Assembly (NCBI RefSeq): GCF_016653615.1
Contig: NZ_CP067393.1
Span: 1,131,673 to 1,195,672, forward strand
Origin: Entomomonas asaccharolytica
GTDB taxonomy: Bacteria > Pseudomonadota > Gammaproteobacteria > Pseudomonadales > Pseudomonadaceae
DNA: 64,000 nucleotides
Direction: 5' to 3'
The stretch's first letter is position 1; every line of letters starts with the position of its first letter. The notes under the pieces were generated by a model. The model did not search any database. It saw only the letters and a program-made list of their open reading frames with translations, and was not told the DNA's origin. Both the position numbers and the translations under genes were made by a program. Shown piece after piece: positions 50,870-59,104 of the stretch.

Positions 50870-51079
50870 CTTTAATAGGCCTATCCTTAACTGGCAAGGA
50901 GTGTAATGAGTAATCACCAATAAATTATGTGTAATTCTATTAAGATGGTAAGAATTGTTATTGGTGGTGTTTTGTTGTTTAGCAAGCTGAAACTAACAGC
51001 GCACCACCATAAACAATCAATAAGATAAACCACTACCCTCAAATAACTTAATAAACTTTTTATTAATTTCTGTTATGGT

Positions 51080-51568
51080 TTATTGTCTATATTGTTCGTC
51101 AGTTACTTTTTCCATCCATTGCACATTTGTACCATTGATATCTTCTACAATAGAAAGATGAGTCATGGAGCTGTTGGGTGTTGCTCCGTGCCAATGTTTA
51201 ATATTAGGAGGGCACCAAATAACATCACCTTGTTTAATTTCATATACAGTACCATCCCATTGTTGAGTTAAGCCAGCTCCTTCTGTTACCACAAGAAGTT
51301 GCCCCTTTGGATGAGTATGCCACGCAGAGCGAGCATTTGCTTCAAAAGTGACATAGGCGACAGATCTTGAGGGATTATCTAGATTAAATAAGGGATTAAT
51401 ATGTACATCACCAGTAAAATATTGTTCAGAGCCTTTTAAAGAAGGTTGTATTCCTTGCTTGGCAATAATTTGTTTGTGTTCGCTGGTGTTGTTATCTGGT
51501 AGATCAGCATAACTATTAATGGGAATTAATAAGGTAGTTGCAGTAACTAGTGCTAGCCATCTTTTCAT
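51080..51568 (-). CDS. Secreted cupin protein
   Basis: 162 residues with a signal peptide (about 1-21, cut after SYA) and a single cupin barrel: WHTHPKGQ and a second motif WCPPNIKHWHGATP supply the His/Glu-type metal ligands. Paralogue of the next gene (51601), which lacks the signal peptide. Related cupins sit with carboxymuconolactone-decarboxylase-like proteins in oxidoreductase clusters. The reaction is unknown. Confidence 0.85.
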   Translation of the reverse strand: MKRWLALVTATTLLIPINSYADLPDNNTSEHKQIIAKQGIQPSLKGSEQYFTGDVHINPLFNLDNPSRSVAYVTFEANARSAWHTHPKGQLLVVTEGAGLTQQWDGTVYEIKQGDVIWCPPNIKHWHGATPNSSMTHLSIVEDINGTNVQWMEKVTDEQYRQ

Positions 51569-51600
51569 TTTACTTTCCTTCTACATAATTGCTTAAGTTG

Positions 51601-51996
51601 TTATGTTTGATATTGTTTATTACTAACTTGTTCTAGCCAATCAACTGTTTTGCCATCCATGTATTCTTGAATAGCTATATGGGTCATAGCAGTAGTAGGG
51701 CTAGCGCCATGCCAATGTTTTTCTCCAGCAGGTATCCAAACTACATCACCTGGTTGAATTTTTTGAATAGTTTCACCCCAAAGTTGAATTAAACCTAAGC
51801 CAGAGGTAACAATTAAGATTTGCCCTATAGGATGAGTATGCCATGCTGTTCTAGCACCTAGTTCAAAGGTGACTACAGCGCCACTAGCACGTGCCTGACC
51901 TTCAGGTTGAAAAAGTGGATCAATACGGACGGTGCCAGTAAAGTATTCAGCTAACCCCTCTGTCGAAGCTTGTGAGCCATTTTTTATAACTTTCAT
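51601..51996 (-). CDS. Cytoplasmic cupin protein
   Basis: 131-residue cupin with WHTHPIGQ and HWHGASP metal motifs; no signal peptide. It is a tandem paralogue of the secreted cupin 32 bp downstream, sharing the ExYFTGxVxIxPLF segment and C-terminal W-E-K/Q-V-T/S-xxQY. Divergent from LysR copy B, which probably controls it. Confidence 0.85.
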   Translation of the reverse strand: MKVIKNGSQASTEGLAEYFTGTVRIDPLFQPEGQARASGAVVTFELGARTAWHTHPIGQILIVTSGLGLIQLWGETIQKIQPGDVVWIPAGEKHWHGASPTTAMTHIAIQEYMDGKTVDWLEQVSNKQYQT

Positions 51997-52057
51997 GTAC
52001 TTAACCTTCAGTTTGTTATTTATTAAGGTATTGCATTTAAATTTAGCAGATATAATT

Positions 52058-52079
52058 GCCTATTATTAGATGGTATAAT
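52058..52079 (+). promoter_or_regulatory. Predicted promoter and operator of LysR copy B
   Basis: TATAAT (52074-52079) lies 29 bases before the ATG, with GCCTATTATTAGAT (52058-52071) just upstream. The same spacing holds in copy A, and 10 of 14 operator bases agree. The embedded TATTAGATGG recurs, as TATTAGATAG, upstream of the alcohol dehydrogenase. Confidence 0.5.
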
Positions 52080-52108
52080 TTGCATAGACTTATGAGGAAA
52101 ATTCATCA

Positions 52109-53005
52109 ATGCAACGTGAAAATCTTAATGATATCTTGGTTTTTTTGGTGGTGGCGAGGGAGCGTAGTTTTACTCGAGCAGCCGCCAAGCTTGGTGTTTC
52201 ACAGTCTGCATTAAGTCATACTATTAGAGGCTTAGAATCGAGGCTTAACATAAGGTTATTAACAAGGACGACACGTAGTGTTTCTCCCACTGAAGCAGGG
52301 GAGCATTTACTGCAGACGGTAGGCCCACATTTTGCTGAAATTGAAGCTCAGATGGTGGCTCTTAGTGAGTTACGTGATAAACCTGCAGGAACTATACGTA
52401 TCAGTGCTGCAGAACATCCTGCTAATGTTGTGGTATGGCCAAAGTTAAAGGACTTTTTACAAGATTACCCTGATATTAACGTTGAGCTTACAGTGGATTA
52501 TGGAATGATAGATATTGTTAAGCAGCGATATGACGCAGGAGTAAGAACAGGTGAGTTAATAGCTAATGATATGATAGCCGTGCGTATAGGTCCTGATATG
52601 CGCATGGCAGTGGTTGCAAACGCTGACTATTTTAAAGAATATGCCATACCAAAGACACCACAAGATCTTATTAATCATAATTGCATTAATTTACGTCTTC
52701 CTACCTATGACAGTATATATGCATGGGAGTTTGAAAAAGAGGGTCATAAACAAAGAATACATGTGAAAGGACAGTTAACATTTAATTTAACCTCACAACG
52801 ATTAGAAGCCGCTCTAGCTGGTTTAGGTTTGGCTTATATACCAGAGGATTTAGCACGCCCCTATATAGTTACAGGGGAACTTATAAGTGTGTTAGATGAT
52901 TGGTGTCCTTATTTTGCTGGGTATTATTTGTATTATCCAAATCGTCGTCAAGCGTCATCCGCCTTTAAATTATTAGTAGAAGCTTTACGCTATAGAGAGA
53001 AATAA
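52109..53005 (+). CDS. LysR-type regulator (copy B of a paralogous pair)
   Basis: 298 residues. Near-identical helix-turn-helix to copy A (AAAKLGVSQSALSHTIRGLE at about 19-38) with effector domains that differ more in the middle, suggesting distinct inducers or targets. It is divergent from the cupins and upstream of the alcohol dehydrogenase operon, so both are likely targets. Confidence 0.88.
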   Translation: MQRENLNDILVFLVVARERSFTRAAAKLGVSQSALSHTIRGLESRLNIRLLTRTTRSVSPTEAGEHLLQTVGPHFAEIEAQMVALSELRDKPAGTIRISAAEHPANVVVWPKLKDFLQDYPDINVELTVDYGMIDIVKQRYDAGVRTGELIANDMIAVRIGPDMRMAVVANADYFKEYAIPKTPQDLINHNCINLRLPTYDSIYAWEFEKEGHKQRIHVKGQLTFNLTSQRLEAALAGLGLAYIPEDLARPYIVTGELISVLDDWCPYFAGYYLYYPNRRQASSAFKLLVEALRYREK

Positions 53006-53072
53006 TAAATCATCTAGCCCAGCATTTTATTTGTTATTTATGAAATTCTTTCATAACGCTATATACAAAACG

Positions 53073-53182
53073 CTATCTAATAAAATAAAAATAAAACTGT
53101 TAAATTGACAACTGCAGAAAACAATACAGATCAATTGCTTACCTCTTAATTTTATTTAGTATTGATCTTTCATATTAGATAG
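53073..53182. promoter_or_regulatory. Inverted repeat pair upstream of the alcohol dehydrogenase
   Basis: CTATCTAATA (53073-53082) and TATTAGATAG (53173-53182) form a 10-bp inverted repeat with starts exactly 100 bp apart. An AACGCTAT direct repeat (53055-53062, 53069-53076) overlaps the first arm. The motif resembles the LysR copy B promoter site. Possible looping operator; unproven. Confidence 0.4.
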
Positions 53183-53274
53183 TAGAAGTTTTTAATTTAT
53201 CAAACCCTTATCAAAAGTTATATTATTTTTGTTTTATAACATAATGATAAACAGTTATTCTTGTGGAGAAAATG

Positions 53275-54333
53275 ATGACAATGAAAGTTCTTGGCTATGC
53301 AGCCCATGCAGCAAAATCAGCTTTAGCACCTTATAACTTTGAACGTCGTGAACCACGTTCAGATGATGTAGTGATTGAGATTCTTTATTGTGGGGTTTGT
53401 CATTCTGATTTACACCATGTAAATGAGGATTGGATTACAACTTATCCAGTAGTACCTGGACACGAAATTATTGGTCGAGTGGTTAGTGTTGGCAAACAGG
53501 TTACAAGTTTTAAAGTAGGAGATCAGGTGGGTGTTGGTTGTATGGTTGATTCTTGTCAGTATTGCAAACCTTGCAAAGCAGGTTTAGAGCAATATTGTGA
53601 GGAAGGTAATACGCTTACTTATAATGGCTTTGATCGGCATGATCATATGCCTACTTATGGTGGCTATTCTGAAAAAATTGTTGTATCAGATAAATTTGTT
53701 TTAAAAATTCCTGAGGGAATAGACTTGGCAGCGGCAGCACCACTTCTATGTGCTGGTATTACGACGTGGTCGCCATTAAAACATTGGCAGGTTAAAAAAG
53801 GTAGCAAGGTGGCAGTTGTTGGGCTTGGTGGACTAGGGCATATGGCATTAAAACTGGCCAAAGGTTTAGGTGCTAATGTTACTTTATTTACTCGTTCTCC
53901 AGATAAAGAAGAAGATGCATGGCGCTTAGGTGCAGATAATATTGTTATCTCTACCGATGAAGCACAAATGGCAGCCGTAAATGGTCAATTTGATTTAATT
54001 ATTGATACTGTTCCTTATGTACATGATATTAATCTTTATATACCAACTTTATCATTGAGTGGCACCATAGTATTGGTAGGTTTTTTAGGCGATTTACAGC
54101 CAACATTGAATACCGCTCCTCTTGTTATGGGGCGTAAAGCTGTAGCTGGTTCAGTAATCGGTGGTATAGCTGAAACTCAAGAGATGTTAGATTTTTGTGG
54201 TAAGCAGGGTATTACTGCTGATATTGAGTTAATCAATATGCAAGATATCGATAAGGCTTTTAAACGGATGTTAAAAAGTGATGTTAAATATCGTTTTGTT
54301 ATAGATATGGCTTCTCTAAAGGCTAGTGAGTAG
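53275..54333 (+). CDS. Zinc-dependent alcohol dehydrogenase (YahK/CAD-like aldehyde reductase)
   Basis: About 352 residues, close to E. coli YahK. Catalytic zinc: CGVCHSDLH and PGHE; structural zinc: DSCQYCKPCKAGLEQYC; Rossmann VVGLGGLGHMALKLA near 180; C-terminal VKYRFVIDM. YahK-type enzymes reduce many aldehydes with NADPH. The frame opens at GTG 53263; among clustered ATGs, 53275 has GGAG six bases upstream. The next gene, 40 bp on, is probably cotranscribed. Confidence 0.92.
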   Translation: MTMKVLGYAAHAAKSALAPYNFERREPRSDDVVIEILYCGVCHSDLHHVNEDWITTYPVVPGHEIIGRVVSVGKQVTSFKVGDQVGVGCMVDSCQYCKPCKAGLEQYCEEGNTLTYNGFDRHDHMPTYGGYSEKIVVSDKFVLKIPEGIDLAAAAPLLCAGITTWSPLKHWQVKKGSKVAVVGLGGLGHMALKLAKGLGANVTLFTRSPDKEEDAWRLGADNIVISTDEAQMAAVNGQFDLIIDTVPYVHDINLYIPTLSLSGTIVLVGFLGDLQPTLNTAPLVMGRKAVAGSVIGGIAETQEMLDFCGKQGITADIELINMQDIDKAFKRMLKSDVKYRFVIDMASLKASE

Positions 54334-54373
54334 TATTTTATTTAGGCTTTATGGAATAAGGAGAAGAGGGATA

Positions 54374-55111
54374 ATGAAAAAAATTATTTGTTTGTTTACG
54401 ATAATTTTTATCTCGGTATTTGGTTTTATAAATATTGTTGAGGCGAACACTGTGCAGGATAATAATCAACGTTTATCAGCTAAACAACAAAAGCTTGTAC
54501 TTATAGCAGCATTAACAGCGACAGGTGATTTATCACAGTTAAAGGTAGCGTTAACAGAAGGTTTGGATACAGGCTTAACTATTAATGAAATTAAAGAAGT
54601 TTTAGTACAGATGTATGCTTATGCAGGCTTTCCAAGAAGTTTGAATGGTATTAACACCTTTATGTCTGTAGTTAATGAAAGAAAAGCACAAGGTATTAAA
54701 GATAACCAAGGACGTGAAGCTTCTCCTATTACAGCTGAGGGCAGTAAATATGAAAGAGGTAAGAAAGTTCTAGAAAGTTTAACGGGGCAGCAAGATCCTG
54801 GTAAAACATCTGGTTTTGGTGCATTTGCTCCAGAAATTGAAACTTTCTTAAAAGAACATTTATTTGCAGATATCTTTGAACGTGATGTGCTTAGTTATAA
54901 AGACAGAGAGCTTGCAACTATTGCTGCACTTTCTAGCTTAATAGGCGTGGAGCCTATGTTACAGTCCCATATGAATATGGGGATGAATATAGGTTTGACA
55001 GAATCACAGTTGAAAGAAGTATTAGCCATTGTTGAGGTCGCTATTGGTAAGCAACAGGCTGCTACAGGGCTTGAAGTGTTAAATAAAGTATTAGCTAGTC
55101 GTACCCATTAA
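54374..55111 (+). CDS. Secreted carboxymuconolactone decarboxylase-like protein
   Basis: About 245 residues: signal peptide (cut after VEA) and two AhpD/CMD-type helical domains (about 35-110 and 150-235), each with LxxGLxxGLTxxEIKEVLxQ-type motifs. The AhpD CxxC motif is missing in both, so peroxidase activity is unlikely. AAGGAG lies ten bases before ATG 54374. Export is unusual for this fold. It may act with the secreted cupin. Confidence 0.85.
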   Translation: MKKIICLFTIIFISVFGFINIVEANTVQDNNQRLSAKQQKLVLIAALTATGDLSQLKVALTEGLDTGLTINEIKEVLVQMYAYAGFPRSLNGINTFMSVVNERKAQGIKDNQGREASPITAEGSKYERGKKVLESLTGQQDPGKTSGFGAFAPEIETFLKEHLFADIFERDVLSYKDRELATIAALSSLIGVEPMLQSHMNMGMNIGLTESQLKEVLAIVEVAIGKQQAATGLEVLNKVLASRTH

Positions 55112-55136
55112 AAATACAGAGTAATTATAAATGATT

Positions 55137-55168
55137 AAGCCTAATCTATATGAATAGATTAGGCTTTT
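55137..55168. terminator. Bidirectional intrinsic terminator
   Basis: AAGCCTAATCTAT (55137-55149) pairs perfectly with ATAGATTAGGCTT (55154-55166) over a four-base loop, then TT. It ends the alcohol dehydrogenase operon and sits before the convergent LysR gene. T-run is short. Confidence 0.8.
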
Positions 55169-55211
55169 GATTTAAAGATAAAGTTCTTATGTGGGAAGTT
55201 TGCCAAGTTGT

Positions 55212-56141
55212 TTATGATAGTTCAAAAAAGGTAACACCTTCTGTATAAAGTGTAGGTAATTCACTTATAAGAAAATCTTTTAATAAACATAATGCTTTCT
55301 CTTTTGGATTGCCCTTTGGCCAAACCATATAATAACCATCACCTGTAGCAACTGCTTTAGGGAAAGGAAGATATAGGTGTTGTTGAAAAAGCTCTTGAGA
55401 AACAAGCATTAAATCGTTGGTGGATATTCCTATTCCTTGCAGTGCTGCGGAAATACCCTGATCTAAAGTATCAAATACTTGTCCTCGTCTAATATCAACT
55501 TTATCCAATAGCTTTAATCGATTGAGCCATCTTTTCCAATCTCTACGATCAAAAGAGGGATGTAATAGTTCTAATTGATCTAGGTCATTAATTGTTAACT
55601 TTTTTTCCTGAGGATGGTATGAAGGAGAGCAAATGGGAATTAACCATTCATCAAATAATTTAAAACAGTTGTAGTTAGGTCCAAAGTTACCATCTGTTAA
55701 TAATATTGCACAATCGTAAGGTTCTGAGTAAAAGTCCACCGTATCAATATCCATCCATATACTAGATAGCTGCACAGGGCAGGTAGGATGCTCATTTTTA
55801 AATAGGTTAACTGCTTTTAAGAGCCAACGCGCAGTTAGTGTTGAGGGAACTTTAAGCCTTATGGTATTAGGGTTATCTCTAAATAACAGACAAGCGCGTT
55901 CAATAATAGCAAAACCAAGCTTTAATTCTTGCGCTAAAGTCTTTCCTTGGTCTGTGAGCGTTAGCTTAGGGCCGTTACGTTCAAATAAATTATAGCCAAG
56001 AATATCTTCAAGTGTCCTTATGTGTCTACTAATAGCACTTTGTGTTAAAGACAGTTCATTAGCAGCCTGCGTAAAAGAACAATATCTAGCGGCAGCTTCA
56101 AATGCACGGAGAGCATAAAGAGGAGGAATGGATTTAGTCAT
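55212..56141 (-). CDS. GcvA-like LysR-type regulator
   Basis: 309 residues. N-terminus PPLYALRAFEAAARYCSFTQAA and helix-turn-helix (AANELSLTQSAISRHIRTLE, about 25-44) are typical of the GcvA branch. Unrelated to the LysR pair at 48-53 kb beyond the fold. It is divergent from the YcgG-LysE pair and its start is six bases from a perfect palindrome, so local control is likely. GcvA proper regulates glycine cleavage, but no gcv genes are here. Confidence 0.88.
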   Translation of the reverse strand: MTKSIPPLYALRAFEAAARYCSFTQAANELSLTQSAISRHIRTLEDILGYNLFERNGPKLTLTDQGKTLAQELKLGFAIIERACLLFRDNPNTIRLKVPSTLTARWLLKAVNLFKNEHPTCPVQLSSIWMDIDTVDFYSEPYDCAILLTDGNFGPNYNCFKLFDEWLIPICSPSYHPQEKKLTINDLDQLELLHPSFDRRDWKRWLNRLKLLDKVDIRRGQVFDTLDQGISAALQGIGISTNDLMLVSQELFQQHLYLPFPKAVATGDGYYMVWPKGNPKEKALCLLKDFLISELPTLYTEGVTFFELS

Positions 56142-56146
56142 ATTTA

Positions 56147-56160
56147 TTAATCATGATTAA
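56147..56160. promoter_or_regulatory. Perfect 14-bp palindrome, LysR operator candidate
   Basis: TTAATCATGATTAA fits the T-N11-A LysR box. It lies six bases upstream of the LysR start and 109 bases before the chosen ycgG-like start, in the shared divergent promoter region. Binding is inferred. Confidence 0.5.
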
Positions 56161-56268
56161 AAGTCATAGTAAGCCATAAATTTTTGCGTTTTTCAATAGG
56201 CAAATAAATCAGCATCATTTCACGCGAATAGGAAAAAAGTCTAATTGCTTTTGCGTGAGGTGGAAATC

Positions 56269-57024
56269 GTGGATTCTATGTACAAATACATGATTAAACG
56301 TAATGAGTTATGTGGTGATAGCTTTTTACAAAGTCCCTTTTTTAGGGTATGGATGCTTAGAGCATTGGGGCAATTTGAAGATGCAATGGAAAATGATAAT
56401 TTTCCATGTTTGTTTGGTAAAAAGTCTATTAAACTAAAACAGTTTTATTTATTTTTCTCTTCTATTAATAGACCTAGAGAAGATTTGATTAACTGTTTTC
56501 ATGAATACACAGAATTTGTAAAAGATATTCCAGCAAGGGATAGGATATATAGTCCTTTAGTTATTTTCTTTGAAAGAAACGCCTTTAGTAGTTTAGCTGA
56601 TGAACACAATTATGCATGGAATGTTTTACAAGAGTTACACGATCAAGATCAAGCGCCATGGCCGTTAGATGTATCTCACGATACAGAAGACGAAAATTGG
56701 TCATTTTGTTTTAATAGTGTTCCTTTATTCGTTAATATCAGCTGCCCTAAACATGAAGTGATGAAAAGCAGAAATTTAGGTGAGCATATTGTTTTAGTGA
56801 TTAATCCTAGAGAAAACTTTGATGAGGTTGCTAGCGCTGCTTCTAGAGGTGGTAAGACAGTTAGAGAAAAAATAAGAAAAAGAATCAGTGTCTATAATAA
56901 TGGGGTGACTCCATCAACATTAGGTTTCTATGGAGAGAAAGAAAATTATGAGTGGCGTCAATATCAATTAGAAGAAGAAGGTGGACTTGAGCTTAAGAAG
57001 TGTCCATTGCATATTAGGAAATAG
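56269..57024 (+). CDS. YqcI/YcgG family protein (possible heme-dependent N-oxygenase)
   Basis: About 251 residues. Family-type features are FPCLFGKKS near residue 50, WSFCFNSVPLFVNISCP near 150, VLVINPRENFD near 182, and a C-terminal LGFYGEKENYEWRQYQL followed by KKCPLH. Some family members (GntA of guanitoxin synthesis, as I recall) are heme-dependent N-hydroxylases of guanidino compounds; whether this one is remains open. The frame opens at TTG 56245, but GAGGTGG before GTG 56269 supports that start. A LysE exporter follows after five bases, as beside ycgG in Bacillus, suggesting the product or substrate is an amino acid. Confidence 0.75.
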   Translation: MDSMYKYMIKRNELCGDSFLQSPFFRVWMLRALGQFEDAMENDNFPCLFGKKSIKLKQFYLFFSSINRPREDLINCFHEYTEFVKDIPARDRIYSPLVIFFERNAFSSLADEHNYAWNVLQELHDQDQAPWPLDVSHDTEDENWSFCFNSVPLFVNISCPKHEVMKSRNLGEHIVLVINPRENFDEVASAASRGGKTVREKIRKRISVYNNGVTPSTLGFYGEKENYEWRQYQLEEEGGLELKKCPLHIRK

Positions 57025-57029
57025 TAGCA

Positions 57030-57674
57030 ATGGACATAAGCTTATTAACCATTTATGTGATTACAACATTGATGTTAATTGCAACACCTGGCCCAGTCGT
57101 TTTTTTAGTAGTTAATACTGCTTTAAAATCAGGGCCATATAGAGCTTTTGGTACAATATTGGGTACTAATTGGGCTTCTTTGGTATTAATTTTTGTTGCT
57201 GTATTTATTATTTCAACGAGCCTTGTAATTAGTCCCAAATTATTTCATATCATTAGTCTATTTGGGTGTTTGTTTATTGGCTATATTGCTATTTCATCTA
57301 TTAGAGAGGCTTTAGAAATAAAATCTCTTGCTACAACTGAAGACAATATAGTCAGTAAAACTGAGAAGTCTTATAAGAAGGGGGGCTTGCTAAGTGGTTT
57401 TTTAGTGGGACTTTCTAACCCTAAAGATATTATTTTCTTTGTATCTTTTTTTCCGCAATTTATAAAAATAACAGATTCATTTAATAAAAGTATTTTCTTA
57501 TTAACGTTATTATGGGTATTGTTAGATTTTATAATCTTGGGTATCTATATACTATTTATAAGGAAATTAGCCACTGATAGTATCAAGAATATTATTGTAC
57601 TGATTTCTGGTGTTGTGTTGCTAGTTATTGCAAGTACGGGATTTATATATAGTTTAGCTGAGCTTATAATGTAG
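57030..57674 (+). CDS. LysE/RhtB-family amino-acid exporter
   Basis: 214 residues with six predicted helices and the family start TPGPVVFLVVNTALKSG near residue 20; SGFLVGLSNPKDIIFFVSFFPQF is the second signature near 115. It exports amino acids or derivatives. Cotranscribed with the YcgG-like gene; the terminator stem begins at its stop codon. Confidence 0.9.
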   Translation: MDISLLTIYVITTLMLIATPGPVVFLVVNTALKSGPYRAFGTILGTNWASLVLIFVAVFIISTSLVISPKLFHIISLFGCLFIGYIAISSIREALEIKSLATTEDNIVSKTEKSYKKGGLLSGFLVGLSNPKDIIFFVSFFPQFIKITDSFNKSIFLLTLLWVLLDFIILGIYILFIRKLATDSIKNIIVLISGVVLLVIASTGFIYSLAELIM

Positions 57675-57703
57675 ATAATTATATGAATTATCTACATTTT
57701 TTT
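57669..57703 (+). terminator. Intrinsic terminator at the lysE stop
   Basis: ATGTAGATAATT (57669-57680) pairs with AATTATCTACAT (57686-57697) over five bases and is followed by seven T's. The stop codon of the exporter gene lies within the 5' arm. Confidence 0.85.
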
Positions 57704-57803
57704 ATTAAAGAGAATTAATTTTATTCTCCTATTGTTTAATATTTTTGTTATAAAAAGTAACATATTATTAGCACTATCAATAAAACTATATTGGGAGTAA
57801 TAA

Positions 57804-58232
57804 ATGAACAGTATAAGATCCTTGAAAATTCTAAATTTCATGGCTTTTGCTTTATTGTTGCTTGCAATAATTTTCGCATTGCTCTGGTTAGTTTCTTTTA
57901 TATCATTTGATAGCAAATTTGTATGGGCTTGTGCCTTTGTAAGTATAACTAATATAGTGGCTATTTCCTTATTAAAATATTGGAAGCCTTCTATTGCTGA
58001 AGAGCTTGGAATCGGTTTATTTATTGTCGTAGCACTATTATCCAGTGCTTTGTATGACTGGGCTTTTTTTGCATTCTTCTGTGTTTATTGCTGGTTTATT
58101 ATTCGTTTAATTAATTGGCAAATGGGTTTAATGGAACAATATCATGTTTCTACTATTATCCCAATGACTTTAATCTTATTAATAAGTGGCGGGGTTGGCT
58201 ATTGGGCAACTGTTAAGATAATAGGTTTTTAG
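57804..58232 (+). CDS. Hypothetical inner-membrane protein
   Basis: 142 residues, almost all hydrophobic, with about four to five helices (roughly 11-33, 38-57, 67-100 and 118-138). Family not recognised. GGGAG upstream of the ATG supports translation. The 3' end overlaps the convergent phosphopantetheinyl transferase gene by four bases. Confidence 0.6.
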   Translation: MNSIRSLKILNFMAFALLLLAIIFALLWLVSFISFDSKFVWACAFVSITNIVAISLLKYWKPSIAEELGIGLFIVVALLSSALYDWAFFAFFCVYCWFIIRLINWQMGLMEQYHVSTIIPMTLILLISGGVGYWATVKIIGF

Positions 58233-58945
58233 TATCTTTTGTTGTCTACTGCTATTAAGCTCCAAACGAAGTTATCTTTTACGCAATATTGGCCTGTAAT
58301 TAATGTCCCTTTTTGCCATTTGTCAGACAAATCAATCAGTAGTTTAAGGGTAACTTCACCCCTTGTATTCCAATCAATAATTTCGGCATGTTTAAAATAA
58401 AAGCGTTTCAAGGTGATCGGATACAATGCCTTATATAGGCTTTCTTTCATTGAAAATGCAAGTGTTGTAAATAGGCTAATATCATTATCTATTAATTTCT
58501 GTTCATTTTGATTAACAATAGTAGCTAACAGTTTTTTACTGCGCTGTTCAGAAATCAAATATTCAATATCTAATCCTAGACTTTGCCAATGTGTTTTTAA
58601 CGCTACAATGGCAGCAGCTGTATGGTGACTATGAGTAATGCTGCCACAACTTAACGAGGGCCACTGCGGGCTTTTATCTGCATTTGTTAGCGGATAGCCT
58701 GTGATATTTAAGTTTTTTAAGGCTTCTCTAGCACAAAGCCTACCTATTAAATACTCAGTATTACGTTTTTTTGCGGCGCTAACTAACACTGCTGGCTGTT
58801 CGATATTGTGCTGTTTAAACGCTGTATCTGTAAAGTGCTGTTGATTAAATTGACAGTGACATAAACATACATTCTCCAATCCAGAAGGGAAAACCCATTG
58901 TTTGGAAAAAGATGAATAAAAGGTAGGAATATTGAGTAGATTCAT
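58229..58945 (-). CDS. 4'-phosphopantetheinyl transferase (EntD/PcpS type)
   Basis: 238 residues, near the size of Pseudomonas PcpS. SITHSHHTAAAIVA, GLDIE (magnesium Asp/Glu) and FSMKESLYKALYP are the three EntD-type motifs. It converts apo acyl- or peptidyl-carrier proteins to holo form. In Pseudomonas PcpS serves both primary and secondary metabolism; the same is inferred. It is divergent from the yjfI-pspA operon. Confidence 0.92.
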   Translation of the reverse strand: MNLLNIPTFYSSFSKQWVFPSGLENVCLCHCQFNQQHFTDTAFKQHNIEQPAVLVSAAKKRNTEYLIGRLCAREALKNLNITGYPLTNADKSPQWPSLSCGSITHSHHTAAAIVALKTHWQSLGLDIEYLISEQRSKKLLATIVNQNEQKLIDNDISLFTTLAFSMKESLYKALYPITLKRFYFKHAEIIDWNTRGEVTLKLLIDLSDKWQKGTLITGQYCVKDNFVWSLIAVDNKRY

Positions 58946-59053
58946 TGTATTATTTTGCAGTGTTAATAAAAACTTTGCTAGCCCATCTTAGTTTTTATTA
59001 TCGATTCTATTGATTAACTTAGTGTTTTAACTACTTAAATTATTTCATAAATT

Positions 59054-59088
59054 TTTACATGTAAGAGTATTGCAAATATTACATGTGA
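59054..59088 (+). promoter_or_regulatory. Promoter with tandem TTACATGT operator, yjfI-pspA operon
   Basis: A -35 TTTACA (59054-59059), 17-bp spacer and -10 TATTAC (59077-59082) precede the ATG at 59105. TTACATGTAA (59055-59064, perfect palindrome) overlaps the -35 and TTACATGTGA (59079-59088) overlaps the -10, 24 bp apart. A repressor bound there would block RNA polymerase. The regulator is not known. Confidence 0.5.
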
Positions 59089-59104
59089 GTGATATAGTAA
59101 CGCC

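Noticed and set aside
50953-51017. TGGTGGTG...CACCACCA inverted repeat between convergent genes as terminator
   Set aside because: Loop of 32 bases and no T-run; too weak to annotate, although it could still fold.
54374-55111. AhpD-type alkylhydroperoxidase
   Set aside because: The CxxC active site is absent from both domains.
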